From an uncultured Phascolarctobacterium sp. (GTDB lineage Bacteria; Bacillota; Negativicutes; Acidaminococcales; Acidaminococcaceae), in NCBI GenBank assembly GCA_900551745.1, contig URXA01000003.1, forward strand, positions 62,001-126,000: a stretch of DNA of 64,000 nt. The letters are read 5' to 3'. Of the stretch, positions 35,814 through 44,206 are shown piece by piece. The stretch's first letter is position 1; each line of letters starts with the position of its first letter. A program made the position numbers and the translations under genes. The notes under the pieces were generated by a model. The model was given only the letters and a program-made list of their open reading frames with translations. It ran no database searches and was not told the origin of the DNA.

Positions 35814-37052
35814 TTAGAACGTAAAGGTCACGTCAGTCCACAGTCTTTTGTCTTTCAAGCTGCTGCCTTCACTGGTAACAGTTTTGGCTTTAGTATCATA
35901 ATAGGCCAATGTAGCAACGATGTTTTTAGCAACAGCGTAGTTTGCGCCTACTGCATAACCTTTAAAGCCTGTATTCCAGAAAGTATTGGCATCGGTAGTA
36001 TGTTCCCAATAAGTACCTTCGCCCTGATCATAGTAACGGGCAAAAATACCATAAGATCCGGCATCAGATGCCTGAGCGCCTTTATAATTCAAACCGACGG
36101 TCCAGCCGTCGTCGTCAGAATTTCTTTCACCGTCCCAGTTGGAATTGAGGTACATACCGGAAAGTTTCAGATCATCATTAAAGTTATATGCTGCGCCAAC
36201 ATGCCAGATCCCGTCATCTTTACCAGAATCTCTGCCCATAACATCCTGGAACTTCACATAACCGGCAGCCAGGTTCAGAGAATCGCCAAGATTACCGGAA
36301 ATCTCACCGCCGTAATATCTGTTAGCGATTGTTTTAGTTGCAATAACATTATTGACATCAAAATCAGTATCGTCGGAAGCCTTACCCATATAAGCTTTAA
36401 CTTTAATGCGGTCGCCATAGGTAGCAACCAGGCCGTCAGCCTGAGCATCCATAATATTGCCGTCTGCCAGGAACGCATCGATACGGCCTGCCTGCAAGCC
36501 AACGCCACCAACGCGGCCATTGACATAAGCACGTTTAAAATCTGTGCCTTCATCACCCTGATCATTGCTGAAGTCCTGAATATTCTGGATCATAGCCGTG
36601 TAAGTCCAGTCATCATTGATCTGACCATTCAGCCACAAACGGCTACGCAAGTCAGAATCGTATTTGCTGCCCTGATTAGCTTTTGCTTTTTGGTCAACAT
36701 AGCGGGCACGAATTTCACCGGTGATTTTTACATTATCTGATTTCTTTTCAAGACCGGCAACACGCACGCCTAAAGAATCAAGCTCATCGGAAAATTCAGC
36801 TGCCAGACGATCTACATTAGCGCCTTTAGCCATAGCTTTGGCTACGATCTGCGCCATTTCATAACGGGTCATCAAACGCTCGCCGCCGAAAGTTCCATTA
36901 GGATAACCGTCAATAATACCTTCTGCCGCCAGTTTATTGACAGCATCATAAGCCCAGCTGTTTGCCGGTACATCAGAAAACGGATTAGCTGCGTAAGCTG
37001 AAGCAGTTACGCCTAAAGCCATCGCCATACCTAAAACTACAGATTTGTTCAT
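35814..37052 (-). CDS. OmpM-type SLH-domain porin
   Basis: A 412-residue outer-membrane protein. The signal peptide (MNKSVVLGMAMALGVTASAYA) is followed by one SLH domain (NPFSDVPANSWAYDAVNKLA through MTRYEMAQIVAKAMAKG, about residues 23-78). A short coiled coil with RLAAEFSDELDSLGVRVAGL comes next, then a beta-barrel of about 300 residues ending in WTDVTFTF. In Negativicutes such proteins serve as porins and tether the outer membrane to peptidoglycan through the SLH domain. It is one of three tandem paralogues with separate leaders and terminators. AGGAGG precedes the ATG. The barrel part differs strongly from its neighbours, while the N-terminal 110 residues are nearly identical. Confidence 0.92.
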   Translation of the reverse strand: MNKSVVLGMAMALGVTASAYAANPFSDVPANSWAYDAVNKLAAEGIIDGYPNGTFGGERLMTRYEMAQIVAKAMAKGANVDRLAAEFSDELDSLGVRVAGLEKKSDNVKITGEIRARYVDQKAKANQGSKYDSDLRSRLWLNGQINDDWTYTAMIQNIQDFSNDQGDEGTDFKRAYVNGRVGGVGLQAGRIDAFLADGNIMDAQADGLVATYGDRIKVKAYMGKASDDTDFDVNNVIATKTIANRYYGGEISGNLGDSLNLAAGYVKFQDVMGRDSGKDDGIWHVGAAYNFNDDLKLSGMYLNSNWDGERNSDDDGWTVGLNYKGAQASDAGSYGIFARYYDQGEGTYWEHTTDANTFWNTGFKGYAVGANYAVAKNIVATLAYYDTKAKTVTSEGSSLKDKRLWTDVTFTF

Positions 37053-37123
37053 TTTCTATTCCTCCTCAGGAAAGATATTTTCTGCAGTCCATAAATTTCA
37101 AACAGAAATCAACAACATTTCAG

Positions 37124-37151
37124 ACAAGTCATCCTTGTTACCTCTTCCGGC
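37124..37151 (-). promoter_or_regulatory. Conserved leader element, copy 1 (OmpM gene at 35814)
   Basis: On the - strand, beginning GCCGGAAGAGGTAACAAGGA and ending TGACTTG, it aligns with the two other OmpM leaders as GCCG-n-AGAGG-n-AAC-n-AGG-n-T-n-ACT-n-G. It ends 72 bases before the ATG. It is the most divergent of the three copies. No known riboswitch family was recognised. Confidence 0.5.
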
Positions 37152-37343
37152 TGCTGCCGTTTGCTCCTGAAATTTATCGGCTACGTCACCTATCTTAAAC
37201 CTCGTCAACCCCAGATGCAAATTAGCTTAATTGCAAAAAAGTTTAACTTTAAACAAGTTAATGGAATAAAAAAATTTAAGAAAGCTTTATTGAAACAAAT
37301 CCAGGAACCGACATTTTCAATCGATCTCAGCACAAAATAAAGA

Positions 37344-37367
37344 AAGCGGACGCATACGCGTCCGCTT
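37344..37367 (-). terminator. Terminator after the second OmpM gene
   Basis: A 10-bp stem aagcggacgc/gcgtccgctt with a 4-base loop is followed on the - strand by CTTTATTTTG. The 37053-37384 gap otherwise holds the leader of the downstream gene only. Confidence 0.8.
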
Positions 37368-37384
37368 AAGCCTCTAAGTTAATC

Positions 37385-38575
37385 TTAGAAAGTAACGATC
37401 AATTGAGACCACAAGGTTTTCATTTTGTCGTCAGAATAAGTTTGTTTCAGATCGTAGTATTCGATACCGGCGATCATGTTTTTAGCAACAGTATAGTAAC
37501 CAGCTACGCTGTAACCTTTGAAGCCTTCACCGGAATAGGTCGGGCCATATTCACCGTTCATGGTGTGCTGGATAGCAGTGCCTGCAGCTTGTTGATAGTA
37601 TTTAGCAACGAAGCCCAGGGAACCCGGTTTGGAAGCTTTAGCGCCGCCCAAAGTACCGGTAACTACAAAGCCGTCTTTATCGCCGTCAAGATCTTCAACA
37701 TCAGATCTCAAGTACATAACGCCCAAGGATGCTTTGTCGCTGAAGTTATAAGTTGCGCCAACGTTCCAGATGCTGTCGTCGTCGCTGGTGATAGGAGTAG
37801 CATCACCTTCAAATTTAGTCCAGCCGGCCTCTGCATTTAAAGCGCCGATTTTACCATTAAGGCGGGCACCATAAATTTTATCGAAGCCCCAGTTTTTGAA
37901 GGAGTTGGTCGGTTTGCCATAGAATGCTTCCAATTTCACTTCTTTACCGAAAGTCAGGTTTACGCCATCATAACGGGTATCATAGATATTGCCATCTGCA
38001 AGGTTCAGGTTCTGACGACCTGCAGAAACGCCTACAGCACCGATTTTACCAACAATGTATGCACGTTGGAACTCAGTGCCTTCATTGCCAACATCATCAG
38101 CTAAATTCTCGTCATTCTGCAGCATGCCAACATATTTCCAGTCGTCATTGATTTGACCGTTGATGGAAATACGGGAACGCAGTTTGGAACGATAACCGTC
38201 GATATCGCCGGAATAATCAGTGTAGTCATAACGTACCTGACCAGTGATTCTAACGTTATCAGATTTTTTCTCCAAAGCTGCAACGCGTACGCCAAGGCTG
38301 TCCAGTTCGTCAGCAAATTCAGCTGCCAAACGGTCTACGTTAGCGCCTTTGGCCATTGCTTTAGCAACGATTTGTGCCATTTCGTAACGGGTCATCAGGC
38401 GATCGCCACCAAAAGTGCCGTTGCCATAACCGTCAACGATACCAGCTGATGCCAGTTTGTTTACGGAGTCATACGCCCAATGGCCTGCCGGCACATCGGA
38501 GAAGGGATTTGCAGCATAGGCAGAAGCGGTTACGCCCAATGCCATAGCCATTGCAAGTACTAAAGATTTTTTCAT
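37385..38575 (-). CDS. OmpM-type SLH-domain porin
   Basis: A 396-residue paralogue with signal peptide MKKSLVLAMAMALGVTASAYA. It has an SLH domain (NPFSDVPAGHWAYDSVNKLA to AKAMAKG), a coiled coil (EFADELDSLGVRVAALEKKS) and a barrel beginning NVRITGQVRYDYTDYSGDID and ending WSQLIVTF. The terminal Phe fits BAM-dependent barrel insertion. AGGAGG stands nine bases before the ATG. The gene has less AT-rich, codon-adapted sequence, suggesting high expression. It carries its own leader and terminator, so the three genes are probably separate transcripts. Confidence 0.92.
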   Translation of the reverse strand: MKKSLVLAMAMALGVTASAYAANPFSDVPAGHWAYDSVNKLASAGIVDGYGNGTFGGDRLMTRYEMAQIVAKAMAKGANVDRLAAEFADELDSLGVRVAALEKKSDNVRITGQVRYDYTDYSGDIDGYRSKLRSRISINGQINDDWKYVGMLQNDENLADDVGNEGTEFQRAYIVGKIGAVGVSAGRQNLNLADGNIYDTRYDGVNLTFGKEVKLEAFYGKPTNSFKNWGFDKIYGARLNGKIGALNAEAGWTKFEGDATPITSDDDSIWNVGATYNFSDKASLGVMYLRSDVEDLDGDKDGFVVTGTLGGAKASKPGSLGFVAKYYQQAAGTAIQHTMNGEYGPTYSGEGFKGYSVAGYYTVAKNMIAGIEYYDLKQTYSDDKMKTLWSQLIVTF

Positions 38576-38647
38576 GTTTCTTTCCTCCTCGGAAATTTAT
38601 TAAGCCAAGTTTTTCAGCTCATAACAATTTCCTAAGGAATGCGCCAT

Positions 38648-38673
38648 ACGAGTTACCTAGTTTCCTCTACGGC
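38648..38673 (-). promoter_or_regulatory. Conserved leader element, copy 2 (OmpM gene at 37385)
   Basis: The - strand reads GCCGTAGAGGAAACTAGGTA then ACTCGT; 19 bases (GTAGAGGAAACTAGGTAAC) are identical to copy 3. GCCGTA can pair with TATGGC just downstream. It lies 73 bases before the ATG. A TATAAT-like sequence lies some 20 bases further upstream. The rest of the 38576-38967 gap is AT-rich with no gene seen. Confidence 0.6.
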
Positions 38674-38904
38674 CATCCGCTTTCCAATTATTATAAACTT
38701 TAAAAACTATAAGCTTTAGTTTATTTTAGCGTGCGTTTCTAGTTTTTGCAATACTATTTTATATTTATTTAATTTAACTAAAAATCAGTAAATTCCACTT
38801 TTCTTTTGCTTTTGATAATAACAAATCGCCTATATTTTAAAATCCATTTTTTCCGCTTTATGTATTCTCTTGAAAAAAATTTTCTTACTTGTTCCAAAGT
38901 ATAC

Positions 38905-38932
38905 AAAAACGACCGCATATGCGGCCGTTTTT
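38905..38932 (-). terminator. Terminator after the third OmpM gene
   Basis: aaaaacgaccgc/gcggccgttttt, a 12-bp stem with one mismatch and a 4-base loop, lies 36 nt after the stop. Confidence 0.85.
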
Positions 38933-38967
38933 AGTTCAAACTATTTAATTAACTGCAAAAATCCGTC

Positions 38968-40188
38968 TTAGAAAGTGATCGTCAGATCAGTCCACATGAT
39001 TTTGTCTTTATCACTGGTATCAAATTTAGATTTAGTATCATAGTAAGCAGCAGTGAAAACCATATTTTTAGCAACAGTGTAATTTGCACCTACACCATAA
39101 CCTTTAAAACCTTGTCCGTCAAAGGTATTAGCATCAGTAGTATGAGCAATATAGGTTTGTCCGCCTAAATCATAATAGTTGGCAAACAGGCCCCAGGAAC
39201 CTTTTTTAGCCGCTTCCGCACCCTTGAAGGTCAACCCTACAGTCCAGCCGTCATCATCAAGGCCGTCAAGATCAACATCATGATAGCTCATATCGCCTTT
39301 AAGGTACATGGCATTCAAAGCAAAATCGCCAAACTCAGTACCGGCGCCTACGAACCAGATTGCATTATCAAGGCTACTGTTTTTAGCTAGAATGTCTTTA
39401 AAATTATAGTAACCTGCAGACGCGTTGAATTTACCGAAATCAGCAACTACAGCGCCGCCGGCATAGCTGCCGCCGGTAGTTCCGGAAACGCCCAGCTTAT
39501 CGAGATCGTCAGTTGCCTTACCAGCGGCACCAATGATCTTGATTTTATCGCCGTAAGAAACTTCCACGCCATCAGCACGATTATCATAAATGTTACCATC
39601 TGCAAAGAAAGCATTATAACGACCGGCAGTTACATCCATACCGCCGAGTCGGCCTTCCAGATAAGCACGTTGGAAATCAGTGCTTTCGTCACCGGAATCA
39701 GTAGACAGATCCTGCGTGTTCTGCAGCATACCGGTATATTTCCAGCCGTCATTGATCTGACCTGTGATCCAGATACGGGAACGCAAAGTGCTTTCATAAT
39801 CGTTGGAAATGCTGCCTTTACCTTCATGGTTAGCATACAAAGCACGGAACTCACCCGTGATTTTAACATTGTCGGATTTTTTCTCCAAAGCTGCAACACG
39901 TACGCCAAGGCTGTCCAGTTCGTCAGCAAATTCAGCTGCCAAACGATCTACGTTAGCGCCTTTTGCCATTGCTTTTGCAACGATTTGTGCCATTTCGTAA
40001 CGGGTCATCAGACGATCGCCACCGAAAGTGCTGTCGCCATAACCATCAACGATACCAGCTGCTGCCAGTTTGTTGATGGAGTCATATGCCCAATGACCTG
40101 CCGGTACATCGGAGAAGGGGTTGGCTGCATAGGCAGAAGCAGTTACGCCCAATGCCATAGCCATTGCTAATACTAAAGATTTTTTCAT
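38968..40188 (-). CDS. OmpM-type SLH-domain porin
   Basis: A 406-residue paralogue starting MKKSLVLAMAMALGVTASAYA at the ATG at 40188, which has AAGGAGG eight bases upstream; the eight residues of frame before it are rejected. SLH domain, linker coiled coil and barrel are as in the neighbours. The barrel opens VKITGEFRALYANHEGKGSI and closes MWTDLTITF. The SLH and linker region is almost identical to the gene at 37385, pointing to recent duplication or gene conversion. Barrel loops diverge, as expected for surface-exposed parts. Confidence 0.92.
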   Translation of the reverse strand: MKKSLVLAMAMALGVTASAYAANPFSDVPAGHWAYDSINKLAAAGIVDGYGDSTFGGDRLMTRYEMAQIVAKAMAKGANVDRLAAEFADELDSLGVRVAALEKKSDNVKITGEFRALYANHEGKGSISNDYESTLRSRIWITGQINDGWKYTGMLQNTQDLSTDSGDESTDFQRAYLEGRLGGMDVTAGRYNAFFADGNIYDNRADGVEVSYGDKIKIIGAAGKATDDLDKLGVSGTTGGSYAGGAVVADFGKFNASAGYYNFKDILAKNSSLDNAIWFVGAGTEFGDFALNAMYLKGDMSYHDVDLDGLDDDGWTVGLTFKGAEAAKKGSWGLFANYYDLGGQTYIAHTTDANTFDGQGFKGYGVGANYTVAKNMVFTAAYYDTKSKFDTSDKDKIMWTDLTITF

Positions 40189-40265
40189 TGTTATTTCCTC
40201 CTTCGGAAACATTTTATTTTTATAAAACGTCCCGGAAAGAAATCTTCGCTCTGCAGCGGCTTCAT

Positions 40266-40293
40266 GCGAGTTACCTAGTTTCCTCTACTCGGC
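40266..40293 (-). promoter_or_regulatory. Conserved leader element, copy 3 (OmpM gene at 38968)
   Basis: The - strand reads GCCGAGTAGAGGAAACTAGG, then TAACTCGC. CGAGT at the start can pair with ACTCG at the end, giving a 5-bp stem around the conserved core. It lies 78 bases before the ATG; TATAAT is found about 45 bases upstream of the element. Confidence 0.6.
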
Positions 40294-40745
40294 GCACTGC
40301 TTTGCTTTAATACTTTCCTCAACGCATTATAAACAGGTTAAAAAACAATTATTATCCTATATATAATTCATTGTTTGGACATATTTTACATTATTTTCAG
40401 AATTATTGCAAGTTGTTTTGTTAAAAATATAACTAACGATTGTATTTTTCTTTATTTTCGGATAATTCGCTGTTTTTACCAAAGCATTGCTGTGACCTGT
40501 TTGCCAGCAAAAAATTATTTTTACAGGCTATGCTTTTATAAATTACTTATTTATAGCCGTACTGCCGTATCTGCAGGCTATTTTCAACATATTTAAAAAG
40601 TTTTTAAATCTAATTGGTACTGCTATTTTCCGCAGAAATAGGTTAAACTATAGATACAGAAACTTATCTGCACAGGGTGAATTTTTTAAACTTCTCCCGG
40701 GTAAATACCTGTACTAAAAAACCTTTTAATAAGGAGGGATATTGT
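40294..40745. other. Intergenic region between divergent OmpM and korA genes
   Basis: AT-rich DNA containing the promoter regions of both genes. A TATAAT-like box serving the OmpM leader is seen near 40328. An AAGGAGGG ribosome site for korA lies at about 40732-40739. I found no gene or repeat. Confidence 0.5.
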
Positions 40746-42491
40746 ATGAAAAAACAAGAATTATCGTGGAAGGCCGGCGGCCAGCAGGGCGAAGGCTTAG
40801 AGAGCCTGGGTGAGATTTTCGCCGCAGCTTTATGCTCTCTGGGCTATGACGTGTATGGTTACCGTCAGTTTTCGTCCCGGATCAAGGGCGGCCACACCAG
40901 CTATAAGCTGCGTATCGCCAACCATCCGGTAGCTACGATCGCCAGCAGCTGCAATCTGCTGATCGCGATGGACCCGGACACGTTGGAGGTGGATGCGCCT
41001 GAACTGACAACTGAAGGCATTTTAGTTACCGATGCTGCCTGGCTGGAAGGTAAAAAGCCAAAGGTGCGCACTGTTGCTCTATCCTGGAACGAACTGAGCA
41101 AAGCAGACGGTAAAACACTGCCGAAAAACATTCTGGCTTTAGGCATCACCGCCGCTTTACTGGGCATCGCTACTGCCAAACTGCTGCCGCTGCTGGAAAA
41201 ACAATACGGCCGCAAAGGCGCCGAGGTCATGGAAACAAACCGCCTGGCGCTGGAAACAGGCTACGAATATATTAAAAATAATTATCATGATCTGCTGGCA
41301 GCCTTTACGATGCCGGAGCTGGAAAATCCACAGCCGAAGCTGTTTATGCTGGGCAATGAAGCAGTCGCTCTGGGGGCTTTGACCTCGGGCGCCAAATTCA
41401 TGTCGGCCTATCCGATAACTCCCTCTTCAGAAATTATGGAATATATGGTAAAATACGCACCTGCCGAAGGCGGCGTAATGCTGCAGACGGAAGACGAGAT
41501 CTCGGCCTGCACGATGGCGATCGGCGCAGCTTATGCCGGCGCCCGCGCTTTTACTGCGACAGCAGGCCCAGGCTTATCGCTGATGGCGGAAGCAATCGGC
41601 CTGGCGGAAATGACGGAGACCCCGCTGGTCGTGATCGATACACAGAGAGGCGGCCCCAGCACCGGCCTGCCGACCAAGCATGAGCAGTCGGACCTGATGG
41701 CAGCGATCTATAATACACACGGCGACACTGCCAAAATCGTTATTTCGCCTTCTTCTATAGAAGAATCTTTTTACGACACTTTTGAAGCCTTTAATCTGGC
41801 TGAAGAATATCAATGTCCGGTCATCGTGCTTTCTGACCTGCAGCTGTCTTTAGGCAAACAGTCCGTAACCAGCCTTGATTACGGCAAACTGCAGGTGCGG
41901 CGCGGCAAGCTGGTCAAGGACGGATTGCCGGAAATCAAATCGCCGGAGTATTTTAAACGCTATGATCTGGAAGCAGAAGGCAGCATTTCCATGCGAGTCC
42001 TGCCCGGTACACCCAACGGCATCAGCCTCGGCACCGGTCTGGAGCATGATGAGGTCGGCCGACCTTCTGAAAACAGGGCCATGCGTACAGCACAGTCCGA
42101 TAAACGCCTGCGCAAGGTCCGCAGCGTTGTTGACACATTTGAAAGCCCGCTTTATGAGGACGCTCCCTATCCGCAAAGCGATCTGCTGATCATTGGTATG
42201 GCAGGCACCCGCGCCGTCATCAGCGAAGTTACTGAGGAGCTGCGCGAAAAAGGCCTGCGCGTCAATCATGTCCAGGTTCGGCTGTTATCGCCCTTCCCGG
42301 TCTGCGCTCTCAACCATTATCTGCAGGAAGCGAAAAAAATCATCGTCGTCGAGCACAATGCCACAGCACAGCTGGCACGGCTGATAAAAATGAATGTCCC
42401 GCCCTGTCCGGAGCTGCATTCTATCTTAAAATACAACGGAGATATTTTCTATAAAGAAGAATTGCTGGCCAAATGCAAGGAGGTGCTGTAA
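40746..42491 (+). CDS. korA: 2-oxoacid:ferredoxin oxidoreductase, fused gamma-alpha subunit (KorA-like)
   Basis: A 581-residue protein. Residues about 1-180 are the gamma domain (SWKAGGQQGEGLESLGEIFA; YRQFSSRIKGGHTSYKLRIA). The rest is the alpha pyrimidine-binding domain (FMLGNEAVALGALTSGAKFM, SAYPITPSSEIMEYM, LQTEDEISACTMAIGAAYAG, FTATAGPGLSLMAEAIGLAE). With KorB it oxidatively decarboxylates 2-oxoglutarate or a related 2-oxoacid to the acyl-CoA, reducing ferredoxin; it can also run reductively. The start is set at the ATG with AAGGAGGG seven bases upstream. It is markedly more GC-rich than the glycan genes, consistent with a well-expressed core enzyme. Confidence 0.93.
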   Translation: MKKQELSWKAGGQQGEGLESLGEIFAAALCSLGYDVYGYRQFSSRIKGGHTSYKLRIANHPVATIASSCNLLIAMDPDTLEVDAPELTTEGILVTDAAWLEGKKPKVRTVALSWNELSKADGKTLPKNILALGITAALLGIATAKLLPLLEKQYGRKGAEVMETNRLALETGYEYIKNNYHDLLAAFTMPELENPQPKLFMLGNEAVALGALTSGAKFMSAYPITPSSEIMEYMVKYAPAEGGVMLQTEDEISACTMAIGAAYAGARAFTATAGPGLSLMAEAIGLAEMTETPLVVIDTQRGGPSTGLPTKHEQSDLMAAIYNTHGDTAKIVISPSSIEESFYDTFEAFNLAEEYQCPVIVLSDLQLSLGKQSVTSLDYGKLQVRRGKLVKDGLPEIKSPEYFKRYDLEAEGSISMRVLPGTPNGISLGTGLEHDEVGRPSENRAMRTAQSDKRLRKVRSVVDTFESPLYEDAPYPQSDLLIIGMAGTRAVISEVTEELREKGLRVNHVQVRLLSPFPVCALNHYLQEAKKIIVVEHNATAQLARLIKMNVPPCPELHSILKYNGDIFYKEELLAKCKEVL

Positions 42492-42492
42492 G

Positions 42493-43353
42493 ATGTCGAC
42501 TTTAGCTAGTTTCCAAAATCAGGTAAAACCCAACTGGTGTCCGGGCTGCGGTGATTACGCAGTTCAAATGGCTCTGCAGCAGGCAGCAGTAAAACTAAAT
42601 CTGGAACCGCATCAGCTGGCACTGGTTTCCGGCATTGGCTGCAGCGGCCGTATCGGCGGTTATCTATACGCCTACGGCATGCACACAACTCATGGCCGCG
42701 CTCTGCCTTTTGCCCAGGGCGTCAAGCTGGCAAACCCTGAATTGACCGTTATCGCCTGCGGCGGCGACGGCGACGGTTTTGCCATCGGCACAGCGCATAC
42801 CATCCATGCAATACGCCGTAACGTCAATATCACTTATATCCTGATGGATAATCATGTCTATGGCCTTACCAAAGGTCAGACATCTCCCCGCAGTGATGTT
42901 GGCTTTAAAACCAAGACCACGCCGACAGGCAATATTGAGACCCCGATCGCTGCTTTGGAACTGGCTTTAGCTTCCGGAGCAACTTTTGTAGCGCAGGGCT
43001 TTTCAGCCCAGCTGCCGCAGCTGGTAGATCTGATCGTCGCAGCCGTACGTCACGAGGGTTTTTCCTTCGTCAATGTGTTCAGCCCCTGCGTAACTTTTAA
43101 CCATACCAATACTTATGAATGGTTCCGCGAGCATCTGAGCGACGTCAAAGATATTGCCGGCTACGACCCGCATGATAAAGGTGCGGCCGCACGGCATATT
43201 ATGGAAAAAGAAGGTATGCTGACCGGGCTGCTGTATGAAAGCGACCGCGCTTCTTACGAACAGGCCAGCGGCCTTGCCGGTTTCAACACTATTAAAAACG
43301 TTGAAAAAATGCCGCAGGCAAACTTTAACAAACTGCTGGAAGGTTTTAAGTAA
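42493..43353 (+). CDS. korB: 2-oxoacid:ferredoxin oxidoreductase, beta subunit (KorB-like)
   Basis: The 286-residue thiamine-diphosphate subunit. NWCPGCGDYAVQMALQQA and GIGCSGRIGGYLYAYGMHTT provide Cys residues of the single 4Fe-4S cluster. IACGGDGDGFAIGTAHTIHA is the ThDP/Mg motif, continued by ILMDNHVYGLTKGQTSP. A third cluster Cys is probably in FVNVFSPCVTFNHTN. The gene starts one base after the korA stop with AAGGAGG eight bases upstream. No delta (ferredoxin-like) subunit follows, so this is the two-subunit form. Confidence 0.93.
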   Translation: MSTLASFQNQVKPNWCPGCGDYAVQMALQQAAVKLNLEPHQLALVSGIGCSGRIGGYLYAYGMHTTHGRALPFAQGVKLANPELTVIACGGDGDGFAIGTAHTIHAIRRNVNITYILMDNHVYGLTKGQTSPRSDVGFKTKTTPTGNIETPIAALELALASGATFVAQGFSAQLPQLVDLIVAAVRHEGFSFVNVFSPCVTFNHTNTYEWFREHLSDVKDIAGYDPHDKGAAARHIMEKEGMLTGLLYESDRASYEQASGLAGFNTIKNVEKMPQANFNKLLEGFK

Positions 43354-43366
43354 AAAAATAAATCAA

Positions 43367-43404
43367 AACAGTAAAAGCCACCCCTAGGGGTGGCTTTTAC
43401 TGTT
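43367..43404. terminator. Terminator formed by a perfect 38-bp palindrome
   Basis: aacagtaaaagccacccct is followed immediately by its exact complement. It lies 13 bases after the korB stop. Confidence 0.85.
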
Positions 43405-43489
43405 GCTGTAATAACTATCCTGTGAGCAGCGATAGTATTTATCGGGCAATAATGTTATAATAAAATAAATTTAACAGCAGGTGATAGTG

Positions 43490-43780
43490 ATGCAGTACGG
43501 TTTAAACGAGAAAATCATAACAGCAATAATCGCGTTAGCTCAGCAGCATGCTGTCAATAAAGTAATGCTTTTTGGCTCACGTGCGCGCGGCGACAATAAA
43601 GAACGCAGTGATATAGATTTAGCTATCAGCGGCGGTAATACTGCTGTTTTTATCGCTGATGCGGAAACTGCTGTTCCTACCCTGCTGCAGCTGGACATCG
43701 TGGACCTTGATAAACCGGTACAGCGCGAACTGCTGCTGGCTATAGAAAACGAAGGAGTTATTCTGTATGAAAAAGTTTGA
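43490..43780 (+). CDS. MntA-like minimal nucleotidyltransferase antitoxin
   Basis: A 96-residue MNT-family protein. LFGSRARGDNKERSDIDLAI contains the GS-x10-DxD motif of active nucleotidyltransferases, and LLQLDIVDLDKP supplies the third carboxylate. Paired with HEPT genes, such proteins act as antitoxins that AMPylate the HepT toxin. The ATG at 43490 has an AGG site eight to nine bases upstream; the upstream GTG at 43481 is less suitable. The HEPT gene overlaps its 3' end by 14 nt. Confidence 0.87.
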   Translation: MQYGLNEKIITAIIALAQQHAVNKVMLFGSRARGDNKERSDIDLAISGGNTAVFIADAETAVPTLLQLDIVDLDKPVQRELLLAIENEGVILYEKV

Positions 43781-44156
43781 CAATTTCTGCCGGGCCCTGA
43801 CCAATCTTGAAAAAATCTCCAACTATCAAAAGCCCTATGATACTGTCGTACTGACAGGCATGACTGCTTTATATGAGATTTGTTTTGAGCAGGCATGGAA
43901 AGCCATGAAAGAAATACTGGAACAACAGGGTTTCAGTGAAAATAAAACCGGATCACCAAGGCAGGTTTTAAAAACAGCTTATCAGGCAGGCATGATCAAC
44001 AACGAAGAAGTATGGCTGCAGGCGCTGCAGGCACGTAATAATGTGGCTCACGCTTACAATGAAGCCATTGCCCAAAATATCGTCAGAGAAAGCCAGGAAA
44101 TCTACATTGCTATGTTCCGAGATCTTAAAACGACTTTAGAAACAAACTGGTTATAA
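43767..44156 (+). CDS. HepT-like HEPN toxin
   Basis: A 129-residue HEPN/HEPT protein, mostly helical. The C-terminal ARNNVAHAYNEAIA contains the RNase signature R-x4-H followed by x-Tyr (RNNVAHAY). In characterised HepT toxins that Tyr is the target of MntA AMPylation. KQVLKTAYQAGMI and EEVWLQAL are also typical of the nucleotidyltransferase-substrate-binding group. Together with the overlapping MntA gene it forms a type VII-like toxin-antitoxin module between korAB and gltS. Confidence 0.87.
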   Translation: MKKFDNFCRALTNLEKISNYQKPYDTVVLTGMTALYEICFEQAWKAMKEILEQQGFSENKTGSPRQVLKTAYQAGMINNEEVWLQALQARNNVAHAYNEAIAQNIVRESQEIYIAMFRDLKTTLETNWL

Positions 44157-44196
44157 AAAACAACGCCGGATCTATTTAGATCCGGCGTTGTTTTTT
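44155..44196. terminator. Bidirectional terminator
   Basis: A 19-bp stem starts aaaaaacaacgccgg and has a 4-base loop. It lies between the toxin gene (+) and gltS (-). Confidence 0.9.
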
Positions 44197-44206
44197 ATAA
44201 CGTCAG

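Noticed and set aside
36000..36740. Long + strand frame inside the OmpM gene
   Set aside because: Antisense to a clear SLH-porin gene with biased codon use; an antisense shadow.
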